Positions 6,990 through 15,376 of a DNA stretch of 39,232 bases are shown one piece after another (position 1 is the stretch's first letter; each line of letters begins with the position of its first letter). The notes beneath the pieces are model-generated. The model was not told the DNA's origin and searched no databases. It saw only the letters and a list, made by a program, of their open reading frames with translations. A program made the translations under genes and the position numbers. The stretch is from GCA-2861595 sp035536185 (GTDB lineage Bacteria > Actinomycetota > Acidimicrobiia > Acidimicrobiales > GCA-2861595), in assembly GCA_035536185.1 (NCBI GenBank), contig DATLOM010000014.1, positions 1-39,232 of the forward strand, in the 5' to 3' direction.

Positions 6990-9232
6990 ACCCCGAAGCC
7001 CGCCCGACGGGGGCCCCCACCCTGGCCCTCACCGCCCTGACCGCGGCTGCTGCCTTGGGGATGGGGCGGCTCTTCGCCGGCCACGACTACCTGGTGCCGT
7101 TCCTGGCCGTCTCCCTGACCACCCACGCCGTGCTGTGGGCCGGCCGGCGGATGGGAGCGCCGCTGGCCGCGACCGCCCTCGCGGCGATGGGAGGGGCGTC
7201 CTTGTGCGTGGCCTGGTTCGTCCTGCCGGAGACCACCACCCTCGGCATCCCCGGCACCGCCACCCTGGACGCGGCCCGTCTGGCCCTTTCGGAGGCCTGG
7301 CGTGAGTTCGCTGAAGTCGTCGCGCCGGCGCCGGTCACCGACGGCTTCCTCATCGCAGGGATGGCCGGGATCGCCGTCACGGCCGTACTCGCCGACTGGG
7401 CCGCCTTCCGCATGGCCGCCCTGTTCGAGGCGGTCCTGCCCTCCTTCACCCTCCTGATCTTCACCGCCACCCTCGGCAGCTCCCAGCGCAGGGCCCTTCT
7501 CGTCGGGCTCTACGTGGCTGCCCTGCTGCTGTTCCTGCTGGTCCACCAGGCCGGCCTCCTGGCCGCTTCCTCGTCGTGGTTCGCCAGCCGTTCCCGCGAA
7601 GGAGCCGGCGCGCTGCTGCAACGGGGCGCGGCCCTGGGAGTGGTGACCGTGGTCGCCGGGCTGGCGGTGGGACCGGCCATCCCCGGTGCGGAGCAACCAC
7701 CGCTCCTGGCGTGGAGGGACAGCGATCTGATCGGGCGCGACGGGCGGCGCACCACCATCAGCCCGTTGGTCGACATACGGGGTCGGCTGGTGAACCAGTC
7801 GGCCGCCGAGGTGTTCACCGTGAGGTCCACCCACCGGTCCTACTGGCGGTTGACGTCACTCGACACCTTCGACGGCCAGATCTGGTCGTCGGACGCCAGC
7901 CACCGGCCGGTGCGGCGCTCCTTGCCCCGGGGCCTGGCCTCCGGCGGCCGCACGGACAGCGTCGTCCAGGAGTACCGGATCTCGTCTCTTTCCTCGCTGT
8001 GGCTCCCCGCCGCCTACCGGCCCGAGCGGGTGACCGGCGTGGACGACGTCAGCTACAACGAGGACCTCGGCAGCCTCATCACCGAGGACGACACGACCAA
8101 CGGCCTCACCTACCGGGTCGAGTCCGCCCTCCCCCGCTTCTCCCCCACAGAGCTGGCCCAGGCCGGGAGCGACCTGACCCGGGAGCAGGCGCGACGCTTC
8201 GGCCGCCTCCCGTCCATCTCGCCCCGGGTGCTGGCCCTGGCCCGGTCGATCGCCTTCCAGCAGCGGGGGTCGACGCCCTACGCCCGGGCTCTCGCCCTGC
8301 AGGACTTCTTCCGCAGCGGCGCCTTCACCTACGACCTCGAGGTCGAAGCGGGCCACGGCGACCAGGCCCTCGAGAACTTCCTGTTCCGGACCCGCCGCGG
8401 GTACTGCGAGCAGTTCGCCGGCGCTTATGCCGTGATGGCTCGGGCCGTGGGGCTGCCGGCCCGGGTAGCCGTCGGGTTCACCCCCGGCGAAGTAGACGGC
8501 GACGGCGTCTTCCACGTCCGTGGCCTCAACGCCCACGCCTGGCCCGAGGTGTACCTGGCCGGTGCCGGCTGGGTGAACTTCGAGCCGACGCCGGGCCGGG
8601 GCGCGCCGGGCGCCGAGTCCTACACCGGCGTGCCCGAGGCTCAGGCCCGCCCGGAGAGCCCGTCCACGGCGACCACGGCGACGACAGCCACGACCGCGGC
8701 TCCCGGCCCGGCGACGACACCGACCTCGACCCCCGCGGCCACCGTCCCGCCCGGGAGCGGTGAAGGAAAGGGGCGGCCGTCCCTGCTGGACAACATCGCC
8801 CTGCGCGCCGTCCTGCTCGTCGCGGCGCTGACGTTCGTGCTGGCCGCGGCCGGTCCGGTGGCCAAGTCGGCCCGCCGGCGCCGGCGCCGGCGGGCCGCCC
8901 CCACCGACGCCGACCGGGTCCTGGTGGCGTGGGCCGAGGCGACCGAGGTGCTGGCCCAGGCCGGGGCCCGGCGCCGGCCGTCCGACACCCTCGACGAGCA
9001 CGCCCAGCGCGCGGTGGCGAACGCCGATCTTCCCGCGCCCGCCGCCGGGGCCCTGCGGGCACTGGCCGGCGACGCCGCCGCGGCCAGCTACTCGGAGCGG
9101 GAGCTGGGCCCCGAGGTGGCGGCCCGGGCCCAGGGATCGGCGGCCGTGGTCGAAGCCGCGGTCAGAGGTGCGGCCTCGCCGGCGCAACGAGTGGCCCGGG
9201 CCGTGGACCCCCGCCCCCTGGTCCGCTCCTAG
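6986..9232 (+). CDS. TgpA-like transmembrane transglutaminase (DUF3488/DUF4129)
   Basis: 748 aa from CTG 6986. The N-terminal third has about six membrane segments (DUF3488). An extracytoplasmic transglutaminase core follows, with catalytic Cys in RRGYCEQFAGAYAVMARA (C474), His in LNAHAWPEVY (H517) and the acidic partner in GWVNFEPTPG. A Thr/Ala/Pro-rich linker leads to another membrane segment (about 811-835) and a cytoplasmic DUF4129-like tail. Homologues are membrane-anchored transglutaminase or protease-like proteins tied to MoxR and DUF58. Start choice: the first ATG/GTG/TTG (TTG 7055) has no ribosome-binding site and cuts into the first membrane helix. CTG 6986 has GGAGG exactly 6 bases upstream and overlaps the DUF58 stop as CTGA. 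Confidence 0.9.
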   Translation: MNPEARPTGAPTLALTALTAAAALGMGRLFAGHDYLVPFLAVSLTTHAVLWAGRRMGAPLAATALAAMGGASLCVAWFVLPETTTLGIPGTATLDAARLALSEAWREFAEVVAPAPVTDGFLIAGMAGIAVTAVLADWAAFRMAALFEAVLPSFTLLIFTATLGSSQRRALLVGLYVAALLLFLLVHQAGLLAASSSWFASRSREGAGALLQRGAALGVVTVVAGLAVGPAIPGAEQPPLLAWRDSDLIGRDGRRTTISPLVDIRGRLVNQSAAEVFTVRSTHRSYWRLTSLDTFDGQIWSSDASHRPVRRSLPRGLASGGRTDSVVQEYRISSLSSLWLPAAYRPERVTGVDDVSYNEDLGSLITEDDTTNGLTYRVESALPRFSPTELAQAGSDLTREQARRFGRLPSISPRVLALARSIAFQQRGSTPYARALALQDFFRSGAFTYDLEVEAGHGDQALENFLFRTRRGYCEQFAGAYAVMARAVGLPARVAVGFTPGEVDGDGVFHVRGLNAHAWPEVYLAGAGWVNFEPTPGRGAPGAESYTGVPEAQARPESPSTATTATTATTAAPGPATTPTSTPAATVPPGSGEGKGRPSLLDNIALRAVLLVAALTFVLAAAGPVAKSARRRRRRRAAPTDADRVLVAWAEATEVLAQAGARRRPSDTLDEHAQRAVANADLPAPAAGALRALAGDAAAASYSERELGPEVAARAQGSAAVVEAAVRGAASPAQRVARAVDPRPLVRS

Positions 9233-9250
9233 CCCGTCCGCTCCTAGCCC
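9221..9250. repeat. 15-bp perfect tandem duplication across a stop codon
   Basis: GTCCGCTCCTAGCCC occurs twice back to back (9221-9235, 9236-9250). The first copy contains the transglutaminase stop TAG. The second carries an in-frame duplicate TAG just before the convergent DUF3040 gene. Confidence 0.9.
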
Positions 9251-9257
9251 GCCTGGC

Positions 9258-9635
9258 TCAGGTGTCGTCCTTCTTGAAGCGGTCGCGGAGGCGCTGGCGG
9301 GTGTCGCCCAGGACGCTGGGGAAGCCGTGTTCGCGCACGGTGCGGCTCACGTCCTTCCACCCGGCCCGGCCCATCTTGCGCAGGTTGGCCTCGAACACCA
9401 GGGCCGAACCCAGCATCAGCAGGAAGCCGAAGAAGCCGAGGAAGCGATTGGAGGCGAAGGACCCCAGCAGGAGCACGAGGCCGGCAAAGAAGCCGGCGGC
9501 GGCCCACTTGCAGTTGCGACCGGCGTGGCGGTAGAGCGAGGTCTCCGACACGCCCTTGGCGAAGGCAGGATCGTGTTCGTAGAAGCTGCGCTCGATCTCG
9601 TGGAGGATGCGCTGCTCGTCTTCCGATAAAGGCAA
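9258..9635 (-). CDS. DUF3040 domain-containing membrane protein
   Basis: 125 aa from a TTG start, beginning MPLSEDEQRILHEIERSFYE, which matches the usual N-terminus of DUF3040 proteins (MPLSE.EQ..L..IE..L...DP.FA). Two membrane segments follow (about 43-60 and 64-82), then a basic C-terminal tail. The function is unknown. The family is actinobacterial and is often found near mraZ/rsmH and dinB, as here. The frame is open upstream to a start at 9752, but the family N-terminus and an AGAAGGG ribosome-binding site 8 bases before the TTG favour the shorter form. Confidence 0.88.
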   Translation of the reverse strand: MPLSEDEQRILHEIERSFYEHDPAFAKGVSETSLYRHAGRNCKWAAAGFFAGLVLLLGSFASNRFLGFFGFLLMLGSALVFEANLRKMGRAGWKDVSRTVREHGFPSVLGDTRQRLRDRFKKDDT

Positions 9636-9714
9636 CTCAGAGACCCTTCTGCGCCACTCAGTCCGACTACCCCCATCTTCGCGCACCCAACCAGAGTCAA
9701 CAACGCGAGTGCCG

Positions 9715-10983
9715 CTAGGGACCAGGTGCGCTCCGACCGTCACGCCCGACACCCTGGCGCACGACCGACTCGCCGAAGCGCCGGCGCACCTCGTCGACGG
9801 CCTGCCAGGCCTCGCCCCATGCCGGCGACCAGCTGTCCCCGCCGGCGCCCGCCACCTTGTCCAGGCTCAACTGCCGTGACCCGCCGGCGGACAGGGTCGA
9901 CACGCTGATGCCGAGGAGCCGTACGCCGGGGGTGGGGTCGACGGCGTCGAGCAGGCTGTGGGCGGCGGCCGCCACCTCGAGGGCGGTGTCGACCGGTCCG
10001 CGGAGCGTCTGGGAGCGGGTGATGGTGGCGAAGTCGGAGAAGCGCACCTTCACCGTCACCGTCCGCGCGCCCAGTCCCCCATGGCGGAGGCGGGCAGCCA
10101 CGGAGTCGGCCATTCGCACCGTCTCACTCCGTAGCTCGGCCACCTCCACCAGGTCGCGGGGATAGGTCTGCTCGTGGCCCACCGACTTGGGCTCCCGGTG
10201 AGGCACCACCTCCTGGTCGTCCCTGCCCCAGGACAGCTCGTGGAGGTGGCTGCCGAGGGACGCCCCGAGAGCGGCGACGAGGGTGGAGCGGGGTACGGCG
10301 GCCAGGTCGCCCACCGTCGCCACCCCGAGGCGGTGGAGGCGCGGCTCGGTGGCCGGGCCGACGCCCCACAGCGCGGCCACCGGGTGCCGGTGCAGGAAGT
10401 CCAGCTCCTCGCCGGCCATCACGACGAACACCCCCGCTCCGGGCTGCAGACGGCCGCCGACCACCCGGGGCTTGGCCTTCCTCGACGCCAGCTTGGCCAC
10501 CAGCTTCGAGGTCCCGACTCCGACGGCACACGCCAGCTTCAGCTCCTCGGCGACCTTCTCCCGGATGCGGGCGGCGACCGCCGGCGCCGGTCCGAACAGG
10601 CGGCGGGCCCCGGTGACGTCGACGAAGGCTTCGTCGAGACCGATGCCCTCGACCAGAGGGGTGAAGTCGGTGAGCAGGTCGTGGAGGCGCCGGCTGTAGG
10701 CCGCGTACAGGTGGGGATGGGCGGGCACGAACACCGCGTCCGGGCACAGCCGGCGGGCGTGGGCCGAGGGCATGGCCGAGTGGATGCCGAACACCCGGGC
10801 CTCGTATGTGCACGAAGCCACCACGCCGCGGCTCCCGGCGGCGCCGACGACCACCGGCCGCCCGGCCAGCTCGGGATCATGGAGGACCTCCACCGACGCG
10901 TAGAAGGAATCCATGTCCACGTGCAGGATCGAGCGTTCGGTCCCTGCCGGGCGCATCACTTCGCCGATTCTGGCAGGGATCAC
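9715..10983 (-). CDS. dinB: DNA polymerase IV (Y family)
   Basis: A 422-aa translesion polymerase. Palm catalytic carboxylates appear in HVDMDSFYASVE (D23 and neighbours) and GIGLDEAFVDVT (D117-E118). SYEAR-like TYEARVFGIHSAMP, the helix-hairpin-helix region ALWGVGP and a C-terminal little-finger domain follow, with a probable beta-clamp-binding motif (RQLSLD) near residue 375. The GTG start overlaps the stop of the multicopper oxidase as GTGA; an ATG at codon 10 is the alternative. No Shine-Dalgarno is obvious for either, so reinitiation after the oxidase is plausible. No LexA box was seen immediately upstream, unlike lexA and recA in this window. Confidence 0.94.
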   Translation of the reverse strand: MIPARIGEVMRPAGTERSILHVDMDSFYASVEVLHDPELAGRPVVVGAAGSRGVVASCTYEARVFGIHSAMPSAHARRLCPDAVFVPAHPHLYAAYSRRLHDLLTDFTPLVEGIGLDEAFVDVTGARRLFGPAPAVAARIREKVAEELKLACAVGVGTSKLVAKLASRKAKPRVVGGRLQPGAGVFVVMAGEELDFLHRHPVAALWGVGPATEPRLHRLGVATVGDLAAVPRSTLVAALGASLGSHLHELSWGRDDQEVVPHREPKSVGHEQTYPRDLVEVAELRSETVRMADSVAARLRHGGLGARTVTVKVRFSDFATITRSQTLRGPVDTALEVAAAAHSLLDAVDPTPGVRLLGISVSTLSAGGSRQLSLDKVAGAGGDSWSPAWGEAWQAVDEVRRRFGESVVRQGVGRDGRSAPGP

Positions 10984-13900
10984 GGTTCGTGCCGCGGAGG
11001 TCCCTGGCGGCGCCGGCGACCGCCCATACCGGCGGCCAGGGCGAGGAGGGCGGCCATGCCGGCCAGGCTCAGCACGGGCCCGAGGCCTGAGCCCGGTGCC
11101 CCACCGGTGGCGCGGGCGACCGGCAGAGGCCGCAGGGTGGCGCCCGGCCGGCCCGGCTCCAGCACCCGGAACAGGCCCCAGAGGCCGGCCTCCCGGTAGG
11201 GCTCACGATGGTCCCCCCACACGTAATCGCCGGCCTGGCGCCCGGGCCCGCCGGCGCCGCCTTCGAGGCGCGCCGTCACCACGTCGAGCCCACCGAGGGG
11301 CACCGAGCTGAGCAGGTTGGTCCCCCGCCGGCCGGGCTCCATGGCCCAGCGGTGGCCTTCCACGCTGAACACCTGGGACTGCTCGCTCCAGGGGGCCACG
11401 GCGTGGATCCTCACCGGGTCGCCGGCGAAGGCCTCCAGGAGGGGCGTGGACGGCAGCGGCCGCCCGGGCGTGGACGACGAGAACACCGTTGCCGGATCGG
11501 GATCGGCGTTCAGGCGTCCCTTCAAGGGCTCGTTGCGGTAGTTGACGCCGACCGTGCCCTGGACCTGGGTCGTGTAGGGCATCCGGTGGGTGCCGATGGA
11601 GGCGTCCTCGTCCTGGAACAGGAGGGTGAAGTCCCGGTAGGCCCGGGCCGAGGGCGGCTGCACCACCACGTTCCATGCCGAGCGGTCCCCGATGTCCTCA
11701 CCGGTTGCGGGATCGCGGTAGTTGGCGCCTGCCGGCCCCACGACGATGGCGCCGTAGAGGCCCAGCTCCGAGTTGGCCACCACGTTGCCGCCGTCGCGCA
11801 GCACCGACACGGTCTCGCCCACCTCGGGCGAGGCGTAGTAGGTGGAGGTCCGGGCCTGGCCCGGCGCCACCGACTGGTCTGGGTTGAACCCGGCGGCCAC
11901 GCCTCCCGAGTCGAGAGGGTCGGCGGCCAGCAGGTCGCACCGGAGAGACACCGAGCCGCTGGACACGGCGTTGCGAAGGCTCAGCTTCAGGCACTCCCCC
12001 ACACCCACGTGCAGAACCAGCGGCTCAGCCGGGCGGCGACCGGCACGAACGGCTTCAAGGTCCCGGGCCAGGACGAAGAGCCGCCCCGGCTTTCCCGCGA
12101 GCATCGGCAACGGGGCTTCGGTCGCAACGATGTCGAACTCCCGCACGGGGGCGGCGGGCGGGCACACGGCGGTAGCCGGTCGGGGCGGGACCTCGTGGCC
12201 CGGGAGGGGCTGCAGCGCCGGAGCCGCATCCTCGGCCGGCGCTCCCGGAGCACCGGAGGCCGCGCCGGCGCCGGCGCCGGCGGCCGTGGCCGTCCCCTCA
12301 CCGGGGCCCGGCCGCACCCGCAGAAGGCCCCAGCTGCCCTCCCGCAGCTTCGACGACCGCCCGTTGCCGTAGAGGTAGTCGCCCGGCATGCCCTGGGGGC
12401 CGCCCGCGGCCGGCACCACCAGGTCGTAGCGCTCGGATATTCCGAGGTGGACGGTGCTCACCGGCGGCGAACGCAGGCTCTGGGGCTCCTTGCGGAACCA
12501 GTGGCCGTCCACGTGCCAGGTGTGCACGTCGTTGGTGGCGCTGACCAGGCTCCGCACCACCACGGGGTCGCCGACGTTGGCCTCGATCACCGGCGTGGCC
12601 GGGTCACCGTGGGTGCGGCTGCTGAACACCATGGCCGGATCGCCCTTGCGGCCGGCGAGAGGCTCGGCCCGCAGGTTGAGGGCGCTGCCGGTGGACCGGC
12701 CGACGTGGTTCACCGGGCTCTCGTCCTGCACGAAGGACACCAGCTCACGGAAGCTGCCCTTGACGTCGGCCGAGACCCGCGAGTCGGTGTGGATGTCGGC
12801 GATGGCGCCGCTGCGTACCTCCTCGCCGGTCCGGGGGTCGTGGTAGGTCGAGCCCGGCGGCTCGGAGATCAAGGCGCCGAACAGGCCGTGCTGCCAGGTG
12901 CCGATGGCGTTGACGTGGTCGTGGAAGTAGGCGGTGCCGAACTGGGTGTCGTCGTACCAGCGGTAGCGGACGAACTCGGTGCTCACGATCTCGCCGGCCT
13001 CGTGATCCGACTCGAGCGGCTTGGTAAGGGTGATCACCGGGCCGTCGACAGCAGCCACGGCCAGGGCCTCGAAGCTCCGGCCCCCCTCCATCCCGAGCCC
13101 CACCACCACGCCCGGCTGGAACCTCGAGCTGTCGGCCACCCGCAAGGTGGTGGCGCCGGCTCCGGCGGGAGCGGAGAGAGCCGCTCCCTCCAGGCGGAAC
13201 GGCCGCACCGACTGCTCGAAGTTGAACCCCGACACCACGCCGTCGCTGGCCTGGATGTCGAACTGCACGAAGTGGATGTGGGCGTTGACCTTGGAGAACC
13301 CGTGGCTCTCGGGAGTGTCCTCCAGCTGGCTGGTGAGGACGATGTCGACGCAGTCCTCGCCGGCATTGGCCCTGATGGCCAGCGGTCGGCGCAGGTCGGG
13401 GTCGGCCCGCACCGCCGCCTCCTGTTCCTTGAGCACGAAGAGCAGCCCTCCCGGGTCGACGATCCCCTCCTCTTCGTTGATGGGAATGGCGGCGTTGACG
13501 GCCTGCAGGTCGAACTTCTTCGTCTTCGACCCGGCCGGGCACAGGCTCTCCTTCCCGTTGGCGCCGGGAACCGGCGGGTCGGTGCCCTCGTGGTCGGGTT
13601 CCAGGAACGGGGAGGGCCCGTGGTTGGGAGCGAACGGCGGGCGCTTCCCCAGATGGGGACGGAGGAAGGGGAAGGCGAGCTTCCCGGTCTCGGGGTCGAA
13701 GCGCAGGGGTGATCGTCGACCCGGTGCCGGTGACCGGTACCCCGGCCACACCTGGTCGGTCTCCGGCTCGCCCAGATAGGTGTCGCCTTCCCGGGCCCAG
13801 TCGAGGACGGCGGCGTCGTAGCCCCGGGGTACCCCGGGGGGAGGCAGCTGGCGCTCCACCCACCGCTTCAGCTCGCTCCCGGAGATGGTGAAGTCCGTGT

Positions 13901-15368
13901 TGGCCGAGGCGACCGTGGCCCCGACCAGCTCGGCGGAGGTCACCGAGGCCGCCACGCCGCCGCTGCGCTCGGGCAGCTCCCGCAGGGGCGGTAGGGCGTC
14001 GGTGGACGTGGCGCCGCCCTGGAGCGTGTTGTACGTGCGCCACAGCCCCCACATGCCGGCGAAGTAGTGCTCGGCCACGTGGCAGTGGAACAGGAAGTCG
14101 CCCACCGATCCCTGGCACCCGCCACTGCCACATTCGGGAACGACGTCGAATGTCTCGGAGGGGCCGAGGCTCTGGCTGTCCGTGCGTTCGGTGGCCTCGG
14201 GCAGCAAGGGCGGGCTCTTGTCCTCACCCGAGTCGAAGCGGGTGCCCTCCACTCCGGGCTGGCGGGGCCAGCGGGTGGCGCCGCCGTGGACGTGGTGGAC
14301 GTGGAAGACCTCCGAGCCACCGTGGACCACCCGCTGCTTGGTTGGATCGCCCAGATAGGCGCGCATCATCGGGGTGGCGGGGTCGCCGAAGGAGTACGAG
14401 CTGTAGGCGACGGCCTCGTCGAAGGTGCCTGCCCCTACGGGCGCTCGGGCCACCTGGAGAGCCAGCCGGTTGCCAAAGGGCTCACTGCGGTAGTTGAGGG
14501 CCCGTGCGCCGGGACGGTAGGCGCCGGTGACAGGGTCCACCAGCGGGATCGGCCGGTCGGCGGCGTCGAGCAGCTGGTAGTTCTCGTGGCCGACCTCGTG
14601 GTAGTAGAGGGCGAAGTCGCGGAAGTCGCTGCCGGCGGCGGAGCGGATGACGGCGTCCCAGCCACTGCGGAGTGGTGCCCCCGTCCTCGGGTCGAACCAC
14701 GACGAACCTGGCGGTTCCACCACTATCGAGCCGAAGAGCCCGTGGCTGGTCTGGGCCCGCGTGTCGCCATGGCTGTGGAAGTGGTGGGTGCCCTCCGGCT
14801 CCTCGGGGCCCACCATCCACTCGTACGTGACGCTCTGCCCCGGCCGGGCGACGGCGAGCGGGTTGGTGGCGATGGCCGGCCCACCTGACCCCGCCACCCG
14901 CAGGTCGGCTCCGTGCACGTGGAGGCTGGCTGCCTCGGTGCCCCCCAAGGCGTTCCGCAGGCTTATCCGCAGGCACTCACCGGGGAGCACCCGGAGGGTG
15001 AGGGGCTGGATGGCGTCGCCCTGGAGACCAGAGGTGACGGCGGGCTCGCCCCGGCCGGCCCTCGCCGCGGCGTTGGCCGCCTCCTCGGCCCGCACCCGCT
15101 CGAGCTCCTCCTCGAGAACGAACATCCGGCCCTCGGGATCGTGGTCGAGGTAGCGGTTCACGGTGATGTCCACCCGGATGGCGGCGGCGGCGTAGCTCCG
15201 CACCGGAGCGTTCCGCTCACAGGCGCTCTCCGAGCCGGGGCGCTCCTCCTGCCCACCGGCGGGGGCGGTCATCCCGAACACGAGCAGGGTGGCGGAGACA
15301 AGGGCGGTGACGCGGACCCGCTCCCGGCGCAAGAGCCGGGAGCGGGTCGCCGTTGCTGATAACTGCAT
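10980..15368 (-). CDS. Giant six-cupredoxin multicopper oxidase, secreted and membrane-anchored
   Basis: 1462 aa. A basic N-terminus and hydrophobic signal segment (about 20-38) start it; a C-terminal membrane segment and RRRRQ tail (about 1430-1455) end it. In between lie three related pairs of cupredoxin domains (about 60-450, 610-1020, 1065-1405), recognisable by recurring phrases such as PPGS.(F/Y).DPRTG, NYRSEP/NLRAEP/NYRNEP and GLWGL. Pair 1 has all canonical copper motifs: HVHG (150, 152), HFHSH (198, 200), HVHHVHGG (356-361) and HCHVAEHYFAGM (428-439). Pair 2 keeps HIH (697, 699), HDH (816, 818) and HTWHVDGH but has lost the HCH loop. Pair 3 has lost almost all ligands. Size and domain number recall MnxG-type or ceruloplasmin-like oxidases; the substrate (Mn, Fe, Cu or organic) is unknown. 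A TTG at 15374 is an alternative start. It directly follows the cupredoxin lipoprotein gene. Confidence 0.9.
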   Translation of the reverse strand: MQLSATATRSRLLRRERVRVTALVSATLLVFGMTAPAGGQEERPGSESACERNAPVRSYAAAAIRVDITVNRYLDHDPEGRMFVLEEELERVRAEEAANAAARAGRGEPAVTSGLQGDAIQPLTLRVLPGECLRISLRNALGGTEAASLHVHGADLRVAGSGGPAIATNPLAVARPGQSVTYEWMVGPEEPEGTHHFHSHGDTRAQTSHGLFGSIVVEPPGSSWFDPRTGAPLRSGWDAVIRSAAGSDFRDFALYYHEVGHENYQLLDAADRPIPLVDPVTGAYRPGARALNYRSEPFGNRLALQVARAPVGAGTFDEAVAYSSYSFGDPATPMMRAYLGDPTKQRVVHGGSEVFHVHHVHGGATRWPRQPGVEGTRFDSGEDKSPPLLPEATERTDSQSLGPSETFDVVPECGSGGCQGSVGDFLFHCHVAEHYFAGMWGLWRTYNTLQGGATSTDALPPLRELPERSGGVAASVTSAELVGATVASANTDFTISGSELKRWVERQLPPPGVPRGYDAAVLDWAREGDTYLGEPETDQVWPGYRSPAPGRRSPLRFDPETGKLAFPFLRPHLGKRPPFAPNHGPSPFLEPDHEGTDPPVPGANGKESLCPAGSKTKKFDLQAVNAAIPINEEEGIVDPGGLLFVLKEQEAAVRADPDLRRPLAIRANAGEDCVDIVLTSQLEDTPESHGFSKVNAHIHFVQFDIQASDGVVSGFNFEQSVRPFRLEGAALSAPAGAGATTLRVADSSRFQPGVVVGLGMEGGRSFEALAVAAVDGPVITLTKPLESDHEAGEIVSTEFVRYRWYDDTQFGTAYFHDHVNAIGTWQHGLFGALISEPPGSTYHDPRTGEEVRSGAIADIHTDSRVSADVKGSFRELVSFVQDESPVNHVGRSTGSALNLRAEPLAGRKGDPAMVFSSRTHGDPATPVIEANVGDPVVVRSLVSATNDVHTWHVDGHWFRKEPQSLRSPPVSTVHLGISERYDLVVPAAGGPQGMPGDYLYGNGRSSKLREGSWGLLRVRPGPGEGTATAAGAGAGAASGAPGAPAEDAAPALQPLPGHEVPPRPATAVCPPAAPVREFDIVATEAPLPMLAGKPGRLFVLARDLEAVRAGRRPAEPLVLHVGVGECLKLSLRNAVSSGSVSLRCDLLAADPLDSGGVAAGFNPDQSVAPGQARTSTYYASPEVGETVSVLRDGGNVVANSELGLYGAIVVGPAGANYRDPATGEDIGDRSAWNVVVQPPSARAYRDFTLLFQDEDASIGTHRMPYTTQVQGTVGVNYRNEPLKGRLNADPDPATVFSSSTPGRPLPSTPLLEAFAGDPVRIHAVAPWSEQSQVFSVEGHRWAMEPGRRGTNLLSSVPLGGLDVVTARLEGGAGGPGRQAGDYVWGDHREPYREAGLWGLFRVLEPGRPGATLRPLPVARATGGAPGSGLGPVLSLAGMAALLALAAGMGGRRRRQGPPRHEP

Positions 15369-15376
15369 GCTCAATC

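Noticed and set aside
11208..13712. 834-codon open frame antisense to the multicopper oxidase
   Set aside because: GC-rich codon bias leaves the opposite strand open. The product has no domain motifs and is low-complexity, while the minus strand encodes clear copper motifs.
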